This document shows, piece after piece, positions 1 to 5,703 of a stretch of 6,321 nt of DNA. The notes beneath the pieces are model-generated. The model saw only the letters and a list, made by a program, of their open reading frames with translations, had not been told where the DNA came from and did not search any database. Position 1 is the stretch's first letter. Every line of letters begins with the position of its first letter. The translations under genes and the position numbers were made by a program. Origin of the DNA: Dechloromonas sp. (GTDB lineage Bacteria; Pseudomonadota; Gammaproteobacteria; Burkholderiales; Rhodocyclaceae); contig CP059264.1 in the NCBI GenBank assembly GCA_013693915.1, forward strand, positions 817,049 through 823,369, read 5' to 3'.

Positions 1-399
1 AAGGTGAAACACGAAGTCGCGAAACGGTGCGTGGTCGATCATCAGTTGCGCGAATGCCGGTGCTGGCACCAGCCGCAGCCGCAGCGGCGTTTCGGCGATA
101 CCGCGCGCGTTGTAGTCGCTGCGTCCGAGCAGGCAACTCGACGTGATGATGCAGGAGCCGCCGGGCGCGACCCGGTACAGCATCAGTTCGCGGCCGCTCG
201 CCGACTGCTTGACCACCTTGATGCTGCCTGCGAGCAGCAGCGGGAACCCCTGGCAGGGCTGATGCTCGGCAAAGACCTGGCTTCCGGCCGGGAGTTCCAG
301 CACCGCCGGGCGGAGCAAAGCTCCCAGCCGCTCGCCCGACAAGCCGGCAAAAGCGGGGTACAGATTCAGCAGTTCTTCCCGGTCGACCGTGTCGGACAT
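1..399 (-). CDS. Crp/Fnr-family transcriptional regulator, N-terminal part (3' end cut by the window edge)
   Basis: The 133 visible residues, read from the ATG at 399-397, form the cyclic-nucleotide-binding (double-stranded beta-helix) effector domain of a Crp/Fnr-type regulator. Seen: a helical start (LLNLYPAFAGLSGERL, residues 11-25), the beta-roll stretch 'LLLAGSIKVVKQSASGRELMLYRVAPGGSCI' typical in pattern of the family (residues 54-84), and the beginning of the long dimerisation helix near the edge. The helix-turn-helix DNA-binding domain would lie beyond position 1. There is no N-terminal cysteine cluster of the kind that holds the Fe-S centre of true FNR, so oxygen sensing by that route is unlikely. 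Cysteines at residues 49, 83 and 89 remain as possible redox residues. The ATG lies 4 bp after the stop of the upstream ExoIII gene and has no strong Shine-Dalgarno sequence, which suggests translational coupling. Family assignment is confident; ligand and targets cannot be told. Confidence 0.85.
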   Translation of the reverse strand, partial: MSDTVDREELLNLYPAFAGLSGERLGALLRPAVLELPAGSQVFAEHQPCQGFPLLLAGSIKVVKQSASGRELMLYRVAPGGSCIITSSCLLGRSDYNARGIAETPLRLRLVPAPAFAQLMIDHAPFRDFVFHL

Positions 400-403
400 G
401 GAT

Positions 404-1168
404 TCAGGCAATGCTGGCCCAGACCGGGGCATGGTCCGAAGGACGCTCGCGCTTGCGCGGGGCGCGGTCGATGCCGGCGGCCGTGCACCGGCGCGCCAGG
501 GGCGTTGACAGCAGCACATGGTCGATGCGCAGGCCGAGGTTCTTCTGGAACCCCAGCATGCGGTAGTCCCACCACGAAAAGGTCTTCTCGGGTTGCGGGA
601 ACAGGCGGAAACTGTCCTCGAGGCCGAGACCGAGCAGGCGCTGGAAGGCGCCGCGTTCGGGCTCCGAACAGAGGATCTGGCCGGCCCAGGCCTGCGGGTC
701 ATGGACGTCGCGGTCGTCCGGTGCGATATTGTAGTCGCCGCACAGCGCCAGGTTCGGGTGCGCGGCAAGCTCGTCCGCCAGCCATCCGCACAAGGCATCG
801 AGCCAGCGCAGCTTGTAGTCGTATTTGTCGCTGCCGACCGCCTGGCCATTCGGAATGTAGGCGCAAATGATGCGGACATCGCCGACGGTTCCGGCAATCA
901 GCCGTTTCTGCTCGTCGGGAAAGCGGGGGTTGCCGCAAATCACATTCCCGGGCGGCTGGCGGGCAAGCAGGGCGACGCCGTTGTAGGTCTTCTGCCCGGA
1001 AAATGCGGCGTGATATCCCGCCGCCGCAATTTCGGCGCGCGGAAAACTGTCGTCGTCAAGCTTGGTTTCCTGCAGGCACAGGACATCGGGTTGCTGCGCG
1101 GCCAGCCAGTCGAGCAGGTGCGGCAGGCGGACCTTGAGCGAATTGACGTTCCAGCTCGCGATCTTCAC
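404..1168 (-). CDS. xth: Exodeoxyribonuclease III family AP endonuclease (XthA-like)
   Basis: This 254-residue protein has the length and motifs of the ExoIII/AP endonuclease family (endonuclease/exonuclease/phosphatase fold), Mg-dependent enzymes that cut DNA at abasic sites and remove blocked 3' ends in base excision repair. Seen in order: IASWNVNSLKVRL (residues 3-15, with metal-site Asn7), LQETKL with catalytic Glu34 (32-37), CAYIPNG with Tyr104, LCGDYNIAP with Asp145 and Asn147, LRIDHVL with Asp216, and the C-terminal SDHAPV with the Asp245-His246 pair. All expected catalytic residues are present. The GTG at 1168-1166 is chosen as start because homology begins exactly there. The open frame runs further upstream to 1411, but that part is out-of-frame reading of the preceding gene. 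The GTG overlaps the TGA of the upstream glutaredoxin-like gene by 4 bases (GTGA), a classic coupling arrangement. The exact subtype (XthA, ExoA or exoIII paralogue) is not resolved. Confidence 0.93.
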   Translation of the reverse strand: MKIASWNVNSLKVRLPHLLDWLAAQQPDVLCLQETKLDDDSFPRAEIAAAGYHAAFSGQKTYNGVALLARQPPGNVICGNPRFPDEQKRLIAGTVGDVRIICAYIPNGQAVGSDKYDYKLRWLDALCGWLADELAAHPNLALCGDYNIAPDDRDVHDPQAWAGQILCSEPERGAFQRLLGLGLEDSFRLFPQPEKTFSWWDYRMLGFQKNLGLRIDHVLLSTPLARRCTAAGIDRAPRKRERPSDHAPVWASIA

Positions 1169-1649
1169 TTGGCCAGGCCGCCGGACGGCTTGCTGCCGTA
1201 GGGCGCGGTCTTCGGGTAGCCGGCGAGATCGAGCAGGTTGTTCCAGGCCCCGGCTTCGAAGCCGCGGAAGCTCTGCTTGCCGACCTTGAGCGCCGGCACG
1301 AAGTAGTCCCCGACCAGTTGCTTCAGCTCGTCCACATCCTCCTGCTTCTGCACCATCCGCTCGGCGAAGGGTACGCCGCGGCTGTTGAGCAGATCGCGCG
1401 CATCCTTGCACTCCTTGGTGCAGTCGGCCGAAGTGTAAAGAGTGACCGGATAATTTTCGGCCGCCACTCGAACCGCGTAGGGCAGGCTATCGATGCTCAC
1501 TCCGTCGCCCGACTTGGTGACGTCGCGGGCTCTGCCCGGGGCGGTGAGTCGGAGATGACGGTGCGGCCCTGCGGATCGACCCAGCGGTAGGTCTCGGCGG
1601 AGACGGCAAGGCTGGACAGGGCCAGACATAGTACGAGCAGGTAGCGCAT
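1165..1649 (-). pseudogene. Secreted DUF4124 / glutaredoxin-like protein, interrupted by a one-base frameshift
   Basis: Translation starts at the ATG at 1649-1647, 7 nt after a strong ribosome binding site. It gives a signal peptide (MRYLLVLCLALSSLAVSA) followed by a DUF4124-like strand segment (ETYRWVDPQGRTVISDSPP), then runs to a TGA at 1499-1497 after 50 codons. The other minus-strand frame carries a glutaredoxin-like domain: VTLYTSADC, a CTKEC (CxxxC) pair, and FVPAL with the cis-proline of thioredoxin folds, ending in GGLAK at the TGA at 1167-1165. Adding one C to the four-C run (minus strand; 1538-1541) joins both halves into one 161-residue protein with SDSPPPGRARDVTKS across the junction. 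In that repaired numbering the cysteines are 77 and 81 and the cis-proline 119. Betaproteobacteria commonly encode such exported DUF4124-glutaredoxin proteins; a periplasmic thiol role is inferred. It may be intact in reality if the missing base is a sequencing error. Confidence 0.8.
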
Positions 1650-1656
1650 TTTATTT

Positions 1657-1663
1657 CCCCCTT
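1657..1663 (-). promoter_or_regulatory. Strong ribosome binding site of the DUF4124-glutaredoxin gene
   Basis: On the minus strand an AAGGGGG stretch lies 7 nt (AAATAAA) before the ATG at 1649. It is the clearest Shine-Dalgarno site of the minus-strand row together with the DUF2189 one. It fixes the true start of the signal-peptide-bearing protein and argues against the internal out-of-frame ATG at 1629. Confidence 0.75.
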
Positions 1664-1672
1664 GGCGAGTGC

Positions 1673-3742
1673 TTACGCCGCAATCATACCGCTATGACGC
1701 AGCAATGCATCAACCTTTGGCTCGCGTCCGCGAAATGCCGTGAACGACTCGATTGCCGGGCGCGAGCCGCCGACCGCCAGGATCTCGTCGAGGAAGCGCT
1801 TGCCCACGGCGCGGTCGAACGGATCGCCGACTTCCTCGAAGGCGGCATAGGCATCCGCCGACAGCACCTCCGCCCACTTGTAGCTGAAGTAGCCGGCACC
1901 GTAGCCGCCGGCGAAAATGTGCGAGAAGCTGTTCGGGAAACGGTGCCACGCGGGCGGGAACAGCACGGCGACTTCGCTGCGGACGGCATTGAGCAGGTCC
2001 ATCGCGGTCGACGGCCCGTTCGGGTCGAATTCCGAATGCAGCAGCATGTCGAACAGCGAGAACTCGATCTGGCGCAGTGCCATCATGCCGCTCTGGAAGT
2101 TCTTCGCCGCCAGCATCTTGTCGAACAGTTCGCGCGGCAGCGGCGCGCCGCTGTCGATATGGGCCGTCATGCCTTGCAGCACCTGCCATTCCCAGCAGTA
2201 GTTTTCCATGAACTGCGAAGGCAGCTCGACGGCATCCCACTCGACGCCGTGGATGCCCGAGACCCCCAGTTCCTCCCCGCGCGTCAGCAGATGGTGCAGG
2301 CCGTGGCCGGTCTCGTGGAACAGCGTGATCACCTCGTCGTGGGTGAAGGTGGCCGGCAACGGCTTGCCGTCCTTCTCGCCGACCGGGCGGGCGAAATTGC
2401 AGTTCAGGAAGGCGATCGGCTTCTGGATGCCGCCGCCGGTCCGGCGCCGGGCGCGCGCCTCGTCCATCCAGGCGCCGCCGCGCTTGGTCTCGCGGGCGTA
2501 GAGGTCAAGATAGAACTGGCCGACCAGATCGCCGGCCGGGGTTTCCAGACGGTAGAAGCGGACATCCTCATGCCAGACCGGCGCCGTGTCCGGCTTGACA
2601 CGAACGTTGAAGAGCCTTTCGATGACCGTGAACAGCCCCGCCAGCACCCTGGGTTCGGTGAAGTACTGCTTCACCTCCTGCTCGGAGAAGGCATAGCGCT
2701 TCTGCAGCAGCTTTTCCGAAGCGTACGCGGCATCCCAGGGCTGGAAGTCGGCGATCGCGAGTTCTTCGCTGGCGAATGCGCGCAGCTCGGCGATATCCCT
2801 TTCGGCGAATGGCCTGGCCCTGGCTGCCAGTTCGCGCAGGAAGGCCAGTACCTGGGCCGGCGTGTCGGCCATCTTGGGGGCCAGCGAGACCTCGGCAAAG
2901 TTGGCGAAACCGAGCATCCGTGCGTCTTCCTGACGCAATTCGAGAATGCGCTGCATCACCGGCGTGTTGTCCCATTCCGGCTTGCTCGATCCGTCGGCGA
3001 ACTCCGCGGCTCGGGTGGCGTAGGCGCGGTACATGCGGGCGCGCAAGTCGCGGTTGTCGGCATACTGCATCACCGGGCCGTAGGAGGGCGCGTGCAGCGT
3101 GAATTTCCAGCCGGCGACACCGGCCTTGTCGGCGGCGTCCCTGGCCGCCTGCCTGATGTCTTCGGGCAGGCCGGAGAGCAGGGCCGGGTCAGCGATGACT
3201 TCGGCGAAGGCATTGGTCGCGTCGAGCAGGTTCTCGGCGAACTTTGCCGAGAGTTGCGACAGTTCTTCCATGATCGCCTGGAAGCGCGGTTTCAAGTCGT
3301 CGGGCAGTTCGGCGCCGCCCAGGCGGAAGTCGCGAATCTCGTTGTCGACCACCCGTCTTTGCTCAACGCTCAGCGTCGCGTACTCGGGACTCGAGCGCAA
3401 CGCCTTGTATTTTTCGAACAGCTTCAGGTTCTGGCCGAGTTCGGCGTAGAAGCGCGATACTTCCGGCAGCATCTCGTTGTAGGCCTCGCGCCAGGCCGGC
3501 ACGTCGTTGACCGCATGCAGGTGACCGACGATGCCCCAGGCGCGACCGAGCGGTTCGAGTCCGTCGGCCAGCGCCCCGGCGAAATCGTTCCAGGTGGCAG
3601 GCGTCGTTTCCGCTATCAGGCGGCTGATCAGCCCGCGTCCCGCGGTCAACAGCGATTCGACGGCCGGTTTCACATGTCCGGGTTGAACGAGGTCGAAGCG
3701 GGGCAGATCGGAGAAGTCAAGAAGGGGATTGGCGGTGTTCAT
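1673..3742 (-). CDS. prlC: Oligopeptidase A, M3-family zinc metallopeptidase
   Basis: This 689-residue protein matches oligopeptidase A (PrlC/OpdA, about 680 residues in E. coli), a cytoplasmic zinc peptidase that degrades short peptides, including cleaved signal peptides. Seen: the N-terminal start 'NPLLDFSDLPRFDLVQPGHVKPAV' expected of the family, a long helical region, the zinc motif HETGH at residues 476-480 followed by GLHH, the third zinc ligand in WDAVELPSQFMENY (Glu506), and the C-terminal HIFAGGYGAGYFSYKWAEVLSADAY block (608-632) whose tyrosines (614, 618, 621) line the substrate site in M3 enzymes. The C-terminus FRGREPKVDALLRHSGM is also typical. The ATG at 3742-3740 is chosen because homology begins there; the frame stays open to 3883 but the extra 47 codons overlap the end of the DUF2189 gene in another frame. 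The ribosome site is weak (CTGAAGAA directly before the ATG). No key residue is missing, so the enzyme should be active. Confidence 0.96.
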   Translation of the reverse strand: MNTANPLLDFSDLPRFDLVQPGHVKPAVESLLTAGRGLISRLIAETTPATWNDFAGALADGLEPLGRAWGIVGHLHAVNDVPAWREAYNEMLPEVSRFYAELGQNLKLFEKYKALRSSPEYATLSVEQRRVVDNEIRDFRLGGAELPDDLKPRFQAIMEELSQLSAKFAENLLDATNAFAEVIADPALLSGLPEDIRQAARDAADKAGVAGWKFTLHAPSYGPVMQYADNRDLRARMYRAYATRAAEFADGSSKPEWDNTPVMQRILELRQEDARMLGFANFAEVSLAPKMADTPAQVLAFLRELAARARPFAERDIAELRAFASEELAIADFQPWDAAYASEKLLQKRYAFSEQEVKQYFTEPRVLAGLFTVIERLFNVRVKPDTAPVWHEDVRFYRLETPAGDLVGQFYLDLYARETKRGGAWMDEARARRRTGGGIQKPIAFLNCNFARPVGEKDGKPLPATFTHDEVITLFHETGHGLHHLLTRGEELGVSGIHGVEWDAVELPSQFMENYCWEWQVLQGMTAHIDSGAPLPRELFDKMLAAKNFQSGMMALRQIEFSLFDMLLHSEFDPNGPSTAMDLLNAVRSEVAVLFPPAWHRFPNSFSHIFAGGYGAGYFSYKWAEVLSADAYAAFEEVGDPFDRAVGKRFLDEILAVGGSRPAIESFTAFRGREPKVDALLRHSGMIAA

Positions 3743-3765
3743 TTCTTCAGGCGAGTAGGGCGGGT

Positions 3766-3793
3766 GGCGACAACACCCGTCGGGTTGTCTGCC
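3766..3793 (-). promoter_or_regulatory. Inverted repeat (RNA hairpin) in the DUF2189-prlC gap
   Basis: Within the 55 bp gap, arms GGC(A)GACAAC and GTTGTCGCC (minus strand) pair perfectly over nine base pairs apart from one bulged A, around a 9 nt loop. An alternative pairing of ACCC with GGGT inside the loop region would lengthen the stem at the cost of a 2 nt bulge. No U-run follows, so it is not a standard intrinsic terminator. It lies 5 nt after the DUF2189 stop and about 23 nt before the prlC start. It could slow readthrough, protect an mRNA end or influence prlC translation; none of this is shown by the sequence. Confidence 0.45.
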
Positions 3794-3797
3794 GCGA

Positions 3798-4570
3798 TCA
3801 TTCCACGAGGTCGCGATAGGCATGCCAGGAAGCATGACCGAGAACGGGCGTGATGATGACCAGCCCGAAGAGCAGCGTCGCAAACCCGAGCAGGGTCAGC
3901 ACGACGATGGTTGCCCCCAGAGCAGCAATGTCACGGTATTGGCGGCGAAGGACCGCAGGCTGACGAGAGCCGCGGTGACGAAGTCCGCTTTCCGGTCGAC
4001 CATCAGCGGCGCCGTCACGATGCTGAATGCATAGGTAGCGAGGGCCAGCAGGCCGCCGAGGACGAACCAGAGAATCAGGAAGACCGTATTGTCGCTGTTG
4101 GCGACGGCCTCCGAAATGAATTGCCTGACGTTGACGCCGGGCGTGCCGCCAAGCAATCCGAACCCGATCACCGAGGCGCGTTCCCAGATCAGGGCGGCCG
4201 TTCCCAGTGCCAGGCCGAACAGGACAATCGAACGGCCGTTGCCGCGAAAGCCCCGGAGCGACTCGATGAAGGTGGGGCGTGTTCCCGCCGCATGCTGGCG
4301 GCTCAGTTCATAAAGACCGACGGCGAGCAGCGGCGCCAGCAGGAAGAACCCGGAGAGCGCCGCGGTGAACAGGTGCGGGCGGCCGATGCTGGCCAGCAGG
4401 ATCAGGTCGCCGCCGATGCCGAAGAGCAGCCCGTAGGCGAGGCTGGGGATCGGATTGGCCACGACATCGCGCCAGCCGGAATGCAGCCAGGACACGATCC
4501 GGCCTGCCGGAACGCGGCGGACGCTCGGTATCGCGGTGGCCTGGCTGGCCTGGTCAAGCGAGGTATTCAA
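3798..4570 (-). pseudogene. DUF2189 multi-pass membrane protein, interrupted by a one-base frameshift near its C-terminus
   Basis: The protein reads as a DUF2189-family integral membrane protein of unknown function. From the TTG at 4570-4568 it has a soluble start, the segment VRRVPAGRIVSWLHSGWRDVVANPIPSLAYGLLFG (residues 18-52) that opens the family, and about six hydrophobic segments: roughly 43-60, 67-88, 114-131, 163-189, 211-230 and 231-245. The uninterrupted frame ends early, at the TGA at 3898-3896, with the unrelated tail GQPSSC. Adding one G to the minus-strand run of five (3914-3918) continues the protein as ATIVVLTLLGFATLLFGLVI and then GHASWHAYRDLVE, with a stop at 3800-3798. That gives 257 residues, the family's usual size and C-terminal pattern. 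So the last two membrane segments are lost unless the base is a sequencing miss. It sits between purC and prlC in the same direction, 67 and 55 bp away. Function is not known. Confidence 0.8.
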
Positions 4571-4577
4571 GGAAGGG

Positions 4578-4583
4578 CCCTCC
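4578..4583 (-). promoter_or_regulatory. Shine-Dalgarno site that sets a TTG start for the DUF2189 gene
   Basis: GGAGGG on the minus strand lies 7 nt before a TTG codon at 4570-4568. The first possible start codon in the frame, a TTG at 4585-4583, overlaps this ribosome site itself and so is unlikely to be used. No in-frame ATG occurs near the beginning of the conserved region, so the downstream TTG (protein start MNTSLDQ) is the best choice. Confidence 0.65.
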
Positions 4584-4637
4584 AAAATTATTGCCTTCGT
4601 TCGACTGCGCCCGGCTGGTCAGGTTCGCGACAACGGC

Positions 4638-5570
4638 CTACAGACTGCGGCCGGTCAGTCGCTCGCAGGCCTCTAGGTACTTGGCGCTGGTCCGTGCGAT
4701 GACCTCGGCCGGCAGTTTGGGGCCGGGCGCCTTCTTGCCCCAGTCCAGGGTTTCTAGGTAGTCGCGCACGTACTGCTTGTCGTAGGACGGCGGGTTGCTG
4801 CCTTCGGCGTACTGGTCGGCGGGCCAGAAACGCGAGGAGTCCGGGGTCAGCGCCTCGTCGATCAGGTGCAGGGTGCCGGCGCCGTCGATGCCGAACTCGA
4901 ACTTGGTGTCGGCGATGATGATGCCGCGCGTCGCGGCGTAGGCCGCGGCTTCCTCGTAGAGGCGGATGGCGGCGGCGCGCGCTTCGGCGCAGAGCTGGGC
5001 GCCGGTCTTGCCGGTGCCGGCGAGCGCCTCGGCGAGCGCCTGGTCGCAGTTGGCGGCGGCCTGCTCGTAGGAAACGTTTTCGTCGTGGTCGCCGACCTCG
5101 GCCTTGGTCGCCGGGGTGAAGATCGGCGCCGGCAGCCGGGCCGCCATCTTGAGGCCGGCCGGCAGCGCGATGCCGCAGATGGCGCCGGTTTCCTGGTAAT
5201 CCTTCCAGCCGGAACCGATGACATAGCCGCGCACCACGGCCTCGATCGGCAGCGGCTTGAGGCGCTTGACGACGACCGCGCGGCCGCGCACCTGGTCGCG
5301 TTCGTTCCCGGCGACGACCGTTTCCGGGTCGATGCCGGTCAGCTGGTTGGGAACGATGTGACCGAGCCTTTCGAACCAGAAGTTGGCGACGGCCTGCAGC
5401 ACTTCGCCTTTCTTCGGGATCGGGTCGGGCAGGATGACGTCGAAGGCCGACAGGCGGTCGGTGGTGACGATCAGCAGCTTGTCGGCGTCGACCGCGTAAA
5501 TGTCGCGGACCTTGCCCTTGTTGAGCAGCGGCAGGCTGGTGATGGAGGATTCGAAGAGCGGAGCGGTCAC
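4638..5570 (-). CDS. purC: Phosphoribosylaminoimidazole-succinocarboxamide synthase (SAICAR synthetase)
   Basis: PurC joins aspartate to the carboxylated imidazole ribotide (CAIR) using ATP, giving SAICAR in de novo purine synthesis in the cytoplasm. The 310-residue protein is of the longer form (about 290-310 residues, like yeast Ade1) rather than the 237-residue E. coli form. Seen: NKGKVRDIY (17-25, ATP-binding start), [20 protein letters not shown] (36-55), the family signature [16 protein letters not shown] (107-122), the second signature [10 protein letters not shown] (218-227), and [12 protein letters not shown] (238-249). The GTG at 5570-5568 is chosen because homology begins within about fifteen residues, a GGGAAAG site lies 7 nt upstream, and a perfect -10 box lies 28 nt upstream. 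The open frame extends to 5825 but that part crosses the promoter and the start of hsdM. It is first in the minus-strand row. No purE or purK is visible nearby. Confidence 0.96.
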   Translation of the reverse strand: MTAPLFESSITSLPLLNKGKVRDIYAVDADKLLIVTTDRLSAFDVILPDPIPKKGEVLQAVANFWFERLGHIVPNQLTGIDPETVVAGNERDQVRGRAVVVKRLKPLPIEAVVRGYVIGSGWKDYQETGAICGIALPAGLKMAARLPAPIFTPATKAEVGDHDENVSYEQAAANCDQALAEALAGTGKTGAQLCAEARAAAIRLYEEAAAYAATRGIIIADTKFEFGIDGAGTLHLIDEALTPDSSRFWPADQYAEGSNPPSYDKQYVRDYLETLDWGKKAPGPKLPAEVIARTSAKYLEACERLTGRSL

Positions 5571-5597
5571 GGTCAGGCTTTCCCGAGCAGAGGCGCA

Positions 5598-5626
5598 ATT
5601 ATAGGAGCAATCCGCGCGCGGCAGCA
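5598..5626 (-). promoter_or_regulatory. Candidate purC promoter
   Basis: A perfect sigma-70 type -10 hexamer TATAAT occurs on the minus strand at 5603-5598, in otherwise very GC-rich DNA. It predicts transcription starting near 5590-5592 and a leader of about 20 nt before the GTG at 5570. The -35 is poor: the hexamer at 17 bp spacing is TGCTGC, and CTGCCG at 15 bp matches TTGACA at only three places. There is no TGn extension. An activator or a weak -35 may be involved. Confidence 0.5.
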
Positions 5627-5635
5627 GGCCGGCAT

Positions 5636-5664
5636 TTGGCGTCCCGGCGCCGCGCGTGGATAAT
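5636..5664 (+). promoter_or_regulatory. Candidate hsdM promoter
   Basis: TTGGCG at 5636-5641 (four of six matches to the -35 consensus) and GATAAT at 5659-5664 (five of six to the -10) are separated by exactly 17 bp. Transcription would start near 5671, giving a leader of about 33 nt to the ATG at 5704. It lies back to back with the purC promoter on the other strand. This is prediction from consensus only. Confidence 0.45.
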
Positions 5665-5703
5665 CCGGCGCTGCGTATCCCTTTGCATAACAAGGCGTTT
5701 GCC

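Noticed and set aside
4..870. Long plus-strand frames over the regulator and ExoIII genes (also 518-1201)
   Set aside because: Arginine- and alanine-rich shadow translations that cross two well-supported minus-strand genes.
1165..1629. Treating the ATG at 1629 as the start of a 154-residue cytoplasmic glutaredoxin
   Set aside because: Its first 35 or so residues are the out-of-frame reading of the signal peptide and DUF4124 part. The ATG at 1649 has the strong ribosome site.
1694..3853. A 719-codon open frame on the plus strand, antisense to nearly all of prlC
   Set aside because: Its sequence is rich in R, G, Q and V without domain-like pattern, while the minus strand encodes a textbook oligopeptidase with all active-site residues. 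Long antisense frames are expected in GC-rich genes with strong third-position bias.
3743..3883. 47-residue N-terminal extension of the oligopeptidase
   Set aside because: It overlaps the end of the DUF2189 gene in another frame, has no resemblance to the family, and homology starts at the ATG at 3742.
4571..4637. AATAAT (minus strand, 4592-4587) as a -10 box for a separate DUF2189 promoter, and any terminator after purC
   Set aside because: No reasonable -35 hexamer lies 16-18 bp upstream, and transcription would begin at or within the ribosome site. No stem followed by a U-run is visible either, so readthrough from purC is more likely.
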